From: Thermodesulfobacteriota bacterium
Lineage (GTDB): Bacteria; Desulfobacterota_D; UBA1144; Nemesobacterales; UBA2774
Assembly (NCBI GenBank): GCA_021604765.1
Contig: BQJP01000015.1
Location: forward strand, 1-61,626
Direction: 5' to 3'
Length of the DNA: 61,626 nt
In this document: piece by piece, positions 8,002 through 16,808 of the stretch
How positions within the stretch are numbered: position 1 is the stretch's first letter
Layout: each line of letters opens with the position of its first letter
Translations under genes and position numbers: made by a program
The notes under the pieces: model-generated
Told to the model about the DNA's origin: nothing
The model's input: only the letters and a program-made list of their open reading frames with translations
Databases searched by the model: none

Positions 8002-8528
8002 AGCAATTCTTTTAGCTTTGAATATTTAACTATCATTGGGATATGTATTACGCCGTAAATTGATTTTTCTTCCTCAAATTGAAGAAACCCAAGTCTTTCA
8101 TAAAAAGGTACAGCGTATCTTGAGGAATTAACAGTAATATCCCCAGAAATACCTTTTTTGCTCGAGATTTGCTCCAGTGCTTGTTTAACTAGAATTTTGG
8201 CAACGCCTTTTCTGTGAAACGTTTTGTCAACATACAGCATCGATATATGTTTATTACCTTTTACTTCTATCATTCCTGCCAGTTTATCCTGAGATTCTGC
8301 AACCATTGAGAAGTAACCTGATTCCGAGCGTTTTTTAAACTCCCTTGGATTTGAATATTTGAAAAATTCTTCAATACCTTCATCAGAAAACTCCGGGGCT
8401 ATAAATTCATTAAAAGATTTAGCCACGAGATTACAGACCTGAATCTCTTCTCCCAATCTTATCTTTCTTACGGTTAATAATATAGTCATAGCAATAGTTG
8501 GAATGAGATCAGAGCAAACTTGAGTCAT
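7998..8528 (-). CDS. GNAT family N-acetyltransferase
   Basis: Up to 176 residues. The acetyl-CoA binding motif A is visible: ISMLYVDKTFHRKGVAKIL near residues 103-121, with the V-x4-RKGVA loop, followed by AVPFYERLGF near the C-terminus. The first 13 residues may not belong, since the domain begins after an internal ATG at 8489. Neither start has a clear ribosome site. It lies 25 bases downstream of the Cache-channel gene and overlaps the methyltransferase by 4 bases. Substrate unknown. Confidence 0.8.
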   Translation of the reverse strand: MTQVCSDLIPTIAMTILLTVRKIRLGEEIQVCNLVAKSFNEFIAPEFSDEGIEEFFKYSNPREFKKRSESGYFSMVAESQDKLAGMIEVKGNKHISMLYVDKTFHRKGVAKILVKQALEQISSKKGISGDITVNSSRYAVPFYERLGFLQFEEEKSIYGVIHIPMIVKYSKLKELL

Positions 8529-8553
8529 TTAAGTTTATTCGATCATATTTAGA

Positions 8554-10599
8554 TTAATTGTAAAAAACTATGATATTTAATATCAGAATAGCAAGCCCTG
8601 TAAATGGCCAGAAAAAGAGTTTTGGAATTAGGTTGTTTTTATATTGTACTATACCAAGTTTAGAGTTTTGGAGCAGTACTGCATTTAGACTCACTCCAGC
8701 CATTATAAAGTAAGTGAGGAAATAATAGTATTCGATATATACAATTTCATTTGCTCCAAGGTTTCTTCTCAGACTTATCTGCAAAAATATTAGTGCCAGA
8801 AATAAAGTAGCGTAAGGTCTAACAACATAGTGACCTGTAGCAGTTTTAAATATTGCAAACATTAAAAACAGAGCAATTGCAATAGGTAAGAAGTTAGATA
8901 TAAACACATTTAAGATATTAGGACCCATAATGATATTAAAGTAAATTTCTGGAAAACGTGACTGTCCAATAAAATTATCTATACCGAAATTGGTGTTATA
9001 GCTGTCAAATGTATAGCTGAAAAAAGAATTTTTAATCTCCCAGTTTCTTATTGTTATATTTTTATCCAATCCAGGTAAATATCTAGATGAATTTAGTTTG
9101 TAAGAGTCAAGATCTGGAACTAGAACAATATTTTTATCAAATTCTTGATGCTTAAGTAGCAACCACATGTTTTCATTTGCAAATGGATACTTTGTATAGT
9201 CAAAGTTGGAACTTATATTTATATTGAATACCCACTCAATTAAAGTGTAATTTCCGAAAGATTTCTCAAAGAACTTTGTTAAAGTCTGGTCATTCGCGTT
9301 AGATATCGAAATTGTTCGAGACACGTCATCGTGAATGATCTTGTAATATTTCTGCCATATTATTCCTTTGATATTAACTGTACCAGTGGTACTAAAATCT
9401 ATTGATTCGATGAATATTCCTGTAGGTATAAAAATTGGTGGTTCTTCTTTCTTGTTTAAAGATTCCTTTATATAATCTAGTTTGAAATCTTCAAGAAGTG
9501 TGTCATTTAAAATTGCATTTTGTTCTTTCTCGGATTTGTCTTCATAATCTAGCCCAATATAACAAATGTAAATAGAGCCCAGAATATAAAGTACAAATAA
9601 AGGAATTGAAACCCCCCAAAACAAATATTTTGGTTGATAATTTTTGGTGATTTTTTTCATAAAATAAAAAGCTAGGGCGGTTAGAAAGAGGGTAAAGGCA
9701 ATTATGATGTTAATAATTTTTTTTCTATACGATGAGAAATCTTCTAAAATCTCATTCTCTACAATCTCAAATACTACTATCCAATCACTTGATTTCAACG
9801 GCGCAAAAAATTGATATAATGTCTCATTGGTTTTTTGGTCTTTTATTTTTACAAATCCAGATTCATACTTCTTTATATCTTTCAAGCTGTCAGCGGTCTT
9901 TATTCTGATATCAGAGGGTTGGATAACGTAACGTCCATCAGTTGTGATTAAGTAAGGTTGACCAGAATAGTCAAGGTTAAGTGAGGATAACTTCTCTTTT
10001 ATATCCTCTATAGAAATTCCAATAAATAATAGACCATTACTATCTTTGTCATCATTTGAGTTCATGCTAAATGTTTTTGTAAAATATATGAATTCCTTAC
10101 TGCTAATTTCATCATAGAAGGGCTGGGTCCAATTCTCTCCTAAAGTTATAGATTCTTCATACCAGGGAACACTCTGAGTTGTATAATCATAGAAAGAATC
10201 AAAACTTGCTTCTTCCGAATCATTACCTTTTTTAATTATGTAGGGAGAATATAACCTTAAGTTTTCATCAAAAGAGTAAGGACTAAAAAGAGCTCCAATG
10301 CTGGATATATCGTGCTCAAATTTAAGAGCTTGACTCAACTGATTTGCCAAGTTCTTTCTATTCATGATTCCTGTCGAAATGTTGTTAGTTATTTCATCTG
10401 CGATATCTTCAATCTCTTTTAGGAAAATTTCGGTATTTATATTTAGCTCTTTAGTTGCTTGTCGACCTTCGTCAACTATTTTATTGGAATTCTGACGTTC
10501 AGAAAGAAGTAAATCAAAAACAAAGTAAAGGCATATTAAAAAGAGTATTGCCAGGATTGAAATAATAAAATCGTTTGAGAATCTAATTTTTGAGAACAT
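8554..10599 (-). CDS. Cache-domain sensor fused to a pentameric ligand-gated ion channel (pLGIC)
   Basis: A 681-residue protein in two parts. Part 1: helix 11-32, an extracytoplasmic dCache-like domain ~36-285 (WY at 146-147, LITTDGRYVIQP at 217-228), and helix 295-314. Part 2: helix ~325-348, then a GLIC-like extracellular domain ~385-555: TGIFIES at 393-399, the Pro-loop F466-D-Y-x-x-Y-P-F473, NIVLVPDLDSY at 490-500, and NWEI at 519-522. Four helices follow (~561-584, 592-610, 618-643, 658-680), the last ending at the C-terminus, as in GLIC. Predicted topology puts both sensor domains and the C-terminus outside. No Cys-loop disulfide, as in other bacterial members. It starts 5 bases after a secreted binding-protein gene, so a ligand-delivery partnership is likely. 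The channel assignment rests on remembered GLIC alignment and helix order. Confidence 0.8.
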   Translation of the reverse strand: MFSKIRFSNDFIISILAILFLICLYFVFDLLLSERQNSNKIVDEGRQATKELNINTEIFLKEIEDIADEITNNISTGIMNRKNLANQLSQALKFEHDISSIGALFSPYSFDENLRLYSPYIIKKGNDSEEASFDSFYDYTTQSVPWYEESITLGENWTQPFYDEISSKEFIYFTKTFSMNSNDDKDSNGLLFIGISIEDIKEKLSSLNLDYSGQPYLITTDGRYVIQPSDIRIKTADSLKDIKKYESGFVKIKDQKTNETLYQFFAPLKSSDWIVVFEIVENEILEDFSSYRKKIINIIIAFTLFLTALAFYFMKKITKNYQPKYLFWGVSIPLFVLYILGSIYICYIGLDYEDKSEKEQNAILNDTLLEDFKLDYIKESLNKKEEPPIFIPTGIFIESIDFSTTGTVNIKGIIWQKYYKIIHDDVSRTISISNANDQTLTKFFEKSFGNYTLIEWVFNINISSNFDYTKYPFANENMWLLLKHQEFDKNIVLVPDLDSYKLNSSRYLPGLDKNITIRNWEIKNSFFSYTFDSYNTNFGIDNFIGQSRFPEIYFNIIMGPNILNVFISNFLPIAIALFLMFAIFKTATGHYVVRPYATLFLALIFLQISLRRNLGANEIVYIEYYYFLTYFIMAGVSLNAVLLQNSKLGIVQYKNNLIPKLFFWPFTGLAILILNIIVFYN

Positions 10600-10604
10600 T
10601 ATTC

Positions 10605-11897
10605 TTAATGACTTTGTTGTTTGGTCATTTCCTCTATATGGTTTCTAAAATCTTTCCAACTTACTTCTTCACATGTGTCTTTATTTATTTTGGTTAACCA
10701 GACATTATCACTTATTTGATGATCCAATTCGTCGAGTGATAGATCGAATCCAAGATTTAAATTATCAAAATCTATCTTCTCTATCCCCCTTATAATTCCT
10801 TGTGATGAATAATCACCACTCGAATTTTTTAAACCTTCCACAAATAAATAGGCTGAGATATACCCTTCAAGTGAAACGAAGTTTGGTTTAGATTTGGGGA
10901 AGTACTTTTTTAAATCTTGTTTATATTCTTTTACAAGCGGGAGATCTGAATTGAAATGTGGGACTACCTGAGTTACAAAAACCTCATCAGTTGTATCATT
11001 TAAGAGTCCTGCAAGCGGGAGACATCCCACAAAAGATACATTAATAAAAACGGCATTTGGTATAAGCTTGCTGGCGAACTTAATAAACTTGGCAGCAGGC
11101 TTATAGGAACCAACAATTACAACAGCTCTTATCTCTCTTTTCGTACTTAGGATTTCAAGTAATCCATCTTCTATGTCTAGAGAATTCCTTTGGTATGTTC
11201 CATAAGGTATCTCTTTTGAATTGAGATAGCCTCGTTTTTCCAGAGCATCTATAGCCCCTATGTAACCATCGAATCCATAACTGTCATCTTGTGTGAAGAT
11301 TGCAATTTCATAAGGTTTAATTCCACTATGCAATAGGTTCTCTATTATCTTTTCAGTTTCCTGGGCGTAGCTAGCTCTATAATTGATAATATATTTGTTT
11401 GTATGAAATTCTCGTGAGCTCTTAGTTTTTATTAAAAACTCTTTGTTGTCATAAGGTCTGAGAATGGAAGAGCCGCTAAATGGCGCATAATATAATACTT
11501 CATTTTCTATGGTTATTGGTGTAGCAGCTTTCGCTGTAGGGGTGCCAACATTTCCTATAAATGAAGTTACACCATTTTTATTAATAAGATTATATACGTT
11601 TGATGCGGCAAATTCTGGTTCATAACTATCATCGATAGAAAAGAGCTTCAATTTCTGGCCGTTTATTCCGCCCTGAGCATTGACTTGATTGAAATATGCC
11701 AGGACCCCTTTTCTCATATTAATGCCAAGTTCTTTGGCGGGTCCGCTAAATGCAGCAGACATGCCTATTGCTATATCTTCACTTTCTTCTGCACTACTCT
11801 TAGTTCCACAGAGAGCAAAAGCACTAATAAAACCTAATAGAATAAGGGTCTTTATTTTCACCATAGTTCTATTTTGTAATAACTTGTTCAGTTTCAT
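10605..11897 (-). CDS. Periplasmic amino-acid-type binding protein (LivJ / PBP type I)
   Basis: A 430-residue exported protein. The N-terminal hydrophobic segment (~residues 15-30) ends before AEESEDIAIG; its cysteine is not in a good lipobox, so cleavage by signal peptidase I is more likely. The body is Peripla_BP_6: IAIGMSAAFSGPAKELG, GGINGQKLKL, and FIGNVGTPTAKAATPI, followed by two Rossmann-like lobes. No ABC permease or ATPase is next to it; instead its stop is 5 bases before the Cache-channel gene. It therefore probably acts as a sensor partner and not in uptake. Start at 11897 or at an internal ATG at 11864; neither has a clear ribosome site. Confidence 0.85.
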   Translation of the reverse strand: MKLNKLLQNRTMVKIKTLILLGFISAFALCGTKSSAEESEDIAIGMSAAFSGPAKELGINMRKGVLAYFNQVNAQGGINGQKLKLFSIDDSYEPEFAASNVYNLINKNGVTSFIGNVGTPTAKAATPITIENEVLYYAPFSGSSILRPYDNKEFLIKTKSSREFHTNKYIINYRASYAQETEKIIENLLHSGIKPYEIAIFTQDDSYGFDGYIGAIDALEKRGYLNSKEIPYGTYQRNSLDIEDGLLEILSTKREIRAVVIVGSYKPAAKFIKFASKLIPNAVFINVSFVGCLPLAGLLNDTTDEVFVTQVVPHFNSDLPLVKEYKQDLKKYFPKSKPNFVSLEGYISAYLFVEGLKNSSGDYSSQGIIRGIEKIDFDNLNLGFDLSLDELDHQISDNVWLTKINKDTCEEVSWKDFRNHIEEMTKQQSH

Positions 11898-12016
11898 GAT
11901 GATAATTTCAGTCGGCTGTTTGTGAAATATATAGCAACGCCGTCCAGGGTTTTTTAAGGTGAATATTTATTATGCGATGAAATCAGAAATGAATCAAGGC
12001 GTACCTATAGTATTTC

Positions 12017-12044
12017 TTGACTGAAATCTCCCTTTGGGTAGCAT
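12017..12044 (+). promoter_or_regulatory. Possible sigma70 promoter for ychF-pyrD
   Basis: TTGACT (12017-12022) and TAGCAT (12039-12044) are separated by 16 bases and lie about 58 bases before the ychF start codon. The -35 is close to consensus and the -10 is weaker. The rest of the 200-base divergent gap between the binding-protein gene and ychF shows no other clear element. Confidence 0.35.
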
Positions 12045-12101
12045 AAGTCAGGTACTAGTTTACCAATCAAAATTGATTTATTACAGGAAATAACCAGAGA
12101 T

Positions 12102-13202
12102 ATGGGACTACGATGTGGAATAGTTGGGCTTCCTAATGTAGGGAAGTCTACACTTTTTAATGCACTCACAAATGCAGGTGCCGAAGTTGGTAATTTTCCC
12201 TTTTGCACAATTGATGATAATGTCGGAATAATTCCAATTGCTGATGACAGGCTTCACAAATTAGCTGAACTAGTAAAACCAGAGAAAATTACTCCAACGT
12301 TTCTAGAAGTTGTTGACATAGCAGGTCTGGTTAAAGGAGCATCTGAAGGTAAGGGGAGGGGTAACGCTTTTCTTGCCAGCATAAGAGAAGTAGACCTTAT
12401 TTTACATACAGTTAGATGTTTTAAGGACGACAACGTTATGCATGTGGAAGGATCTCCCGATGCTATGAGAGATATTCATATCATAGAAGATGAGCTCCTT
12501 CTTAAAGATTTAGAGACAATAGAAAAACGAGAACAAAAACTAAGCTCTCAAGCCAGAAGCGGTGATAAGGCTACTAAGGACAAACTTGAAGCGGTATCTA
12601 ATCTAAGAAAGTTTGTTGAAGATGGGAATAAGGCAATAAATTTTCAAACCGATGAACGATCCTCTGATGTGATTAGGGAAATGTATCTTCTTAGCGCAAT
12701 ACCTGTTATGTATGTATGCAATGTTTCTGAAGATGATATTGCTGATTCTTCAGGAAATGAAGAAGTTGTCAGAGTAAAAGAATACGCTGAAAAAGAGGGC
12801 TCAGACGTTATAGTTTTATCAGCACAAATAGAGGCTGAGATCGCTGAGCTTCCATATGACGAAAAGAAAATGTTTTTAGAAGACCTCGGACTTCAAAGCT
12901 CAGGTATGGACAGACTTATCAAAGAGGCTTACAGAGAGCTTGGTCTTATCACATACTTCACACAGGGGCCTACAGAGGTTAGAGCTTGGACAGTGAACAA
13001 AGATGCAAAAGCCCCACAAGCCGCCGGGGTGATACACTCTGATTTTGAGAGAGGATTTATCCGAGCCGAAACAGCGAGTTATGAAGACTTTATTCAGGCG
13101 GGATCAGAATCAGTTTTGAAAGATACAGGAAAAATGAGATCTGAAGGTAAGGACTATATTGTAAAAGATGGTGATATAATATTATTTAGATTCAATGTAT
13201 AA
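12102..13202 (+). CDS. ychF: Ribosome-associated ATPase/GTPase YchF (OLA1 family)
   Basis: A 366-residue cytoplasmic Obg-superfamily P-loop ATPase. The G1 motif is GLPNVGKS (residues 9-16), switch II is DIAGLVKGASEGKGRG near residue 70, and the C-terminal TGS domain includes FTQGPTEVRAWTV and ends GDIILFRFNV, as in YchF. YchF prefers ATP, binds ribosomes and is regulated by redox stress. Full length for the family. The stop overlaps the pyrD start by 8 bases. Confidence 0.97.
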   Translation: MGLRCGIVGLPNVGKSTLFNALTNAGAEVGNFPFCTIDDNVGIIPIADDRLHKLAELVKPEKITPTFLEVVDIAGLVKGASEGKGRGNAFLASIREVDLILHTVRCFKDDNVMHVEGSPDAMRDIHIIEDELLLKDLETIEKREQKLSSQARSGDKATKDKLEAVSNLRKFVEDGNKAINFQTDERSSDVIREMYLLSAIPVMYVCNVSEDDIADSSGNEEVVRVKEYAEKEGSDVIVLSAQIEAEIAELPYDEKKMFLEDLGLQSSGMDRLIKEAYRELGLITYFTQGPTEVRAWTVNKDAKAPQAAGVIHSDFERGFIRAETASYEDFIQAGSESVLKDTGKMRSEGKDYIVKDGDIILFRFNV

Positions 13203-14298
13203 AGAAATCATACAACCTATCTTGAATAAGTGCGATTCCGAAACTTTCCACGACCTGGCTCGTGAATCACTACATTTAGCTGAATTATCTCCAATAACAC
13301 TTAAATTCCTAGAATTTTTTGCTGATAAACACAGCAGATTTGAAGATAAGAGACTTAGTGTAAATCTAAGTGGTCTAGAATTAGAGAACCCTTTAATAGT
13401 TGGTGCTGGGTGGGACAAAAAAGGACGCGCCATATTAGGACTATGGCATCTTGGGTTTGCCTCTGTAGAAGTTGGCTCAGTTACAGAATACGGACAACCC
13501 GGAAACCCTCAGCCACGTCTGTTTATGATCTCCTCTGGTGTTGCAATTAACTGGCTTGGGTTTAATAGTCCTGGGATGGATATCGTTGCTAAAAATCTAG
13601 ATAGATATAAGAATACGAATATCCCTATTGGTATAAGCCTCGGATTAAATAAAGAAGTTGAACACAAAGACGCGCCAAGAGCTTATGCAACAGTTACCAA
13701 AAGAATGTATGAGTATGCAGGTTACTTCGCTATAAATGTAAGTTCCCCGAACACTCCAGGGCTTAGAAAACTTCAGGACAAAGAATATATTGTTCAGTTA
13801 ATTGAAGCAGTGAATCAAGCAATGGACGAGTGTGGTGCAAGGAAGCCTCTATTTGTAAAAATTGCGCCTGATCTTACATTTGATGCAATTGACGAACTCT
13901 TACAAGTCTGCATTGATCATTCTGTAACAGGCATTATTGCTTCTAATACTACAATTAATTCTGACCTCAAGGGTAAGTACGGAACTAGATGGAAAAACAG
14001 TCCGGGTGGTCTAAGTGGTGATGATGAGAGCTACAGAAAAATGACAACTGATATTATCACTCACATCTATAGGAATGCCGGAGATAAACTAGATATTATA
14101 GGCGTAGGTGGTATTAATAATGCAGAATCAGCGCTAGAGAAAATCAAAGCTGGCGCAAAAGCGCTCCAACTCGTAACTGCAATAAGAGGTGAGGGCACTG
14201 CCGTTGCCGGAAAGATAAACCGTGGAATAGCAGCCTATCTAGATCGTGAGGGCGTTTCTTCAATTCAAGAGATAGTCGGTATTGATTCCAGCAAGTAG
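13195..14298 (+). CDS. pyrD: Dihydroorotate dehydrogenase (quinone), class 2
   Basis: A 367-residue FMN enzyme that oxidises dihydroorotate to orotate in pyrimidine synthesis and passes electrons to quinone. Class 2 is shown by the N-terminal helical extension before the barrel (residues 1-45) and by NVSSPNTPGLR (residues 181-191), whose Ser is the catalytic base. GVGGINNAESA near residue 302 is the FMN phosphate loop. Membrane-associated by its N-terminal helices. It overlaps ychF by 8 bases, so they are cotranscribed. The menaquinone made by the genes at 19529-23899 would be the natural electron acceptor. Confidence 0.96.
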   Translation: MYKEIIQPILNKCDSETFHDLARESLHLAELSPITLKFLEFFADKHSRFEDKRLSVNLSGLELENPLIVGAGWDKKGRAILGLWHLGFASVEVGSVTEYGQPGNPQPRLFMISSGVAINWLGFNSPGMDIVAKNLDRYKNTNIPIGISLGLNKEVEHKDAPRAYATVTKRMYEYAGYFAINVSSPNTPGLRKLQDKEYIVQLIEAVNQAMDECGARKPLFVKIAPDLTFDAIDELLQVCIDHSVTGIIASNTTINSDLKGKYGTRWKNSPGGLSGDDESYRKMTTDIITHIYRNAGDKLDIIGVGGINNAESALEKIKAGAKALQLVTAIRGEGTAVAGKINRGIAAYLDREGVSSIQEIVGIDSSK

Positions 14299-14329
14299 CT
14301 CCCTATATCCTTACCTTTCTTTACTCATT

Positions 14330-14352
14330 GCCAGCCCTGTTCTGGCTAACTT
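14330..14352. terminator. Weak bidirectional terminator-like hairpin
   Basis: GCCAG and CTGGC form a 5-base-pair stem with a 7-base loop between the convergent pyrD and Cj0069-family genes, followed on the plus strand by AACTTTT. The stem is short, and it overlaps the stop codon of the minus-strand gene, so its function is doubtful. Confidence 0.3.
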
Positions 14353-15422
14353 TTAAAAGGCATGAAACTATGGTGAACAATATCTTCAGCTTCCATTAAC
14401 ATGATTATCTCATCTGCAACCTGCTCGCCTAATTCCAGGTGCGTGCTGAATCCAACACAAGAAGCGTTGATCTCTCCTAAGACGTAGCGGTCATTACCTT
14501 CTTCATCTGTATCAAGAATAAAATCGGCTGTCCATATCAAAGGCATGTCATAGTTTCCAAGACGTTCAATGATTACATTTATATTCTTTTCGATCAGTTC
14601 TACAAGCTCAGGCCAATTATCGGGACTATCATAGGTATATGTCGCTCCGGAAAACAAAGTAGCCGAAAAAGCATCGGGACGATCAACCGGTTTTTTGTGA
14701 ACAATATTTACAACTTTATTCCTTAACATGAAAACCCTTATCTCGCCCTCTTTAATTCTTTCAAGGTAAGGCATATCCAATAGCATTCCACTATCACCAT
14801 CTAAGTATTGAACGCAATAGTCAATAAATTCACCGAGCTTCATAATCTCGACGTGATTGTCCTTTGCCTCGGTACACTTAACCATGGTTTCATAGGTTAT
14901 GGGTTCGTCAGACTTCCGCGCGTTACCGTTAGCTGATTCTAATTCTACTCTCCAAATTCCCTCTCCGGTTGAACCTCTATTTTGCTTCAATATCCTTGTT
15001 TTTGTTTCTAAGGTTTTTGGGAAACTATTCTTAAATTCTTCAAAATCGTAATATGTGTATACATCCTCAGGCACAAGTGCAGTGCCTCTTAGTTTTTCAA
15101 TTGCATTCTTAGCGCCATAATAAATCATTACATGAGGGTGTGGAAGTCCTTTTATACCTCTCTTTACAAGCTCACTCAGCATCTGAAAATAACCGGTTTC
15201 ATCTTTAAGGAAACCAGGATTTACCCTGCTTATGTAAGCACATGCATTCTCAACCGTGTATTTGTATATTTCTCCTCTATCCTCATCCGAGTAAAAGATG
15301 ATCTCAGCAGTCCATCCTCTCTTTTTAAGTGATTCTGCTATAGGCCTTGAATCTTCACGGTAACCATATGGTCCTTTGTCAGTGCCCCCTCTGGCTTCAA
15401 ATATAATTACATGCTTATTCAT
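14346..15422 (-). CDS. Cj0069-family ATP-grasp-like protein
   Basis: A 358-residue soluble protein. The N-terminus (IIFEARGGTDKGPYGYREDS) and overall plan match the Cj0069 family. An ATP-grasp core is visible: ILKQNRGSTGEGIWRVEL around residue 143 is the ATP-binding loop, and GEINASCVGFSTHLELG near residue 322 carries the metal-binding ExN. ATP-grasp enzymes make amide or ester links through acyl-phosphates; the substrate here is unknown. A good ribosome site (AAGGAG, 7 bases from ATG) and a promoter lie upstream. It is convergent with pyrD and appears monocistronic. Confidence 0.75.
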   Translation of the reverse strand: MNKHVIIFEARGGTDKGPYGYREDSRPIAESLKKRGWTAEIIFYSDEDRGEIYKYTVENACAYISRVNPGFLKDETGYFQMLSELVKRGIKGLPHPHVMIYYGAKNAIEKLRGTALVPEDVYTYYDFEEFKNSFPKTLETKTRILKQNRGSTGEGIWRVELESANGNARKSDEPITYETMVKCTEAKDNHVEIMKLGEFIDYCVQYLDGDSGMLLDMPYLERIKEGEIRVFMLRNKVVNIVHKKPVDRPDAFSATLFSGATYTYDSPDNWPELVELIEKNINVIIERLGNYDMPLIWTADFILDTDEEGNDRYVLGEINASCVGFSTHLELGEQVADEIIMLMEAEDIVHHSFMPFKS

Positions 15423-15454
15423 GAGCGATCTCCTTAAACAAATATAGTATTTGG

Positions 15455-15483
15455 ATTAGAAGCTTGAAACTTCCGAGTGTCAA
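15455..15483 (-). promoter_or_regulatory. Sigma70-type promoter of the Cj0069-family gene
   Basis: On the minus strand TTGACA (15478-15483) and TCTAAT (15455-15460) are separated by exactly 17 bases, ending about 33 bases before the start codon at 15422. The -35 is perfect and the -10 has one mismatch. The remainder of the gap to argJ (15484-15629) holds a T-run (15551-15558) and a weak GCGC stem near 15599-15617 but no gene. Confidence 0.6.
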
Positions 15484-15629
15484 AATACCTTTTGACATTG
15501 ATATATAGTGCAAATTTGATGCCAAGATTAGTTTGCTTATATAATTGAAATTTTTTTTGGATTTGGTGTCAAGTGCCAGATTTTACTACACTTAGGAAGC
15601 GCAAGAGACCTGCGCCTTTGCTGAATATC

Positions 15630-16808
15630 TTAGGTTCTGTAGTGGGAGTTTATCTTGACGTACTCAAATGTTATATCACTTGCGATTACAAATGAGCTTG
15701 ACTTTCCAGTTTTTATATTAAGCGTTACTTCAAACTTAGGTTTTTTAAGAACACTTTGCGCTTTTTTCTCATCCATTACTTTTTTTGAGTTGCTAAGCAC
15801 TTTATGATCATCAAAAAATAAATCTATTTTATTGGGATTAAAATTCACTCCCGCCCGCCCGGCGGCGGCTACTATCCTGCCCCAGTTTGGGTCTTCACCA
15901 AAAAAAGCAGTTTTTACAAGAAGAGAGGTGCCCAGAGTGCGCGCTATTTTGTCTGCGTCTTTTTCTGTCCTAGCACCTTTAACTATTATCTTGGCAACCT
16001 TAGTTGCGCCTTCTCCATCTTGAACAATCATCTCCGCAACCTCAGTAGCAACTTCTAAAACAGTTTTCTCAAATTTTTTGTATTCAGCCCCACTTTCCTT
16101 AATAGTGCTGTTCCCTAATTTTCCATTGGCTAATATTAATACCGTATCATTAGTCGATGTGTCACCATCCACTATAATTTTATTAAATGAGTCCTTAACA
16201 GTGTTTCTTAGCACTTTGGATAAAGCTCTTTTCTCAACATTGAAATCTGTAAGTATGTAAGCCAGCATAGTTGCCATGTTAGGAGCTATCATCCCAGCGC
16301 CTTTTCCGATAACGGCGATAGTTCCTTTCTTTTTTCCTATAGATATTTGCTTTACTGCATACTTTGGAAATGCATCTGTAGTTTTAATTCCATCTGCAAA
16401 ATCCAGGAACCCGTCTTCACGAAGCTCTTTTACTAGTTTTGGCATGGCTTTTTTCATCTTATCTAACGGAAGACGTCCGCCGATGACTCCTGTTGATGAA
16501 GGAATAACCAAGCTCTCAGCAATGCCTAATTGATCTGCCACATCTTTAGAAGAAACAATTGAATCTTTAAGCCCCAATTTTCCAGTAAATGCATTAGCTA
16601 CACCGCTATTAACAAGCACTGCCTGGCAAAAACCACTTTTTATTCTATCCATTCCCAGAATCACAGGAGGTGCTTTTACAATATTAGTAGTAAAAACTCC
16701 AGCAGCTTTGGCGGGAACTTCAGAATAGATAAGGGCAAGATCTTTCTTCCCTTTCTTTTTAACTCCTGATGAAACTGCGCTTCCCAAAAATCCTGGAATC
16801 TTTATCAT
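15630..16808 (-). CDS. argJ: Bifunctional ornithine acetyltransferase / N-acetylglutamate synthase
   Basis: A 392-residue member of the ArgJ family, which transfers acetyl from N-acetylornithine to glutamate in the cyclic arginine pathway. The self-cleavage site is in APNMATML (Thr180 is the new N-terminal nucleophile). The conserved oxyanion-hole segment STGVIG lies at residues 105-110, and TSTNDT near residue 217 is also typical. Full length. The start overlaps recO by 4 bases. Whether it is mono- or bifunctional cannot be decided by eye. Confidence 0.95.
   Translation of the reverse strand: MIKIPGFLGSAVSSGVKKKGKKDLALIYSEVPAKAAGVFTTNIVKAPPVILGMDRIKSGFCQAVLVNSGVANAFTGKLGLKDSIVSSKDVADQLGIAESLVIPSSTGVIGGRLPLDKMKKAMPKLVKELREDGFLDFADGIKTTDAFPKYAVKQISIGKKKGTIAVIGKGAGMIAPNMATMLAYILTDFNVEKRALSKVLRNTVKDSFNKIIVDGDTSTNDTVLILANGKLGNSTIKESGAEYKKFEKTVLEVATEVAEMIVQDGEGATKVAKIIVKGARTEKDADKIARTLGTSLLVKTAFFGEDPNWGRIVAAAGRAGVNFNPNKIDLFFDDHKVLSNSKKVMDEKKAQSVLKKPKFEVTLNIKTGKSSSFVIASDITFEYVKINSHYRT

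Noticed and set aside
11689-11925. Plus-strand frame opposite the binding-protein gene
   Set aside because: Antisense to the signal-peptide region; hydrophobicity simply mirrors the coding strand.
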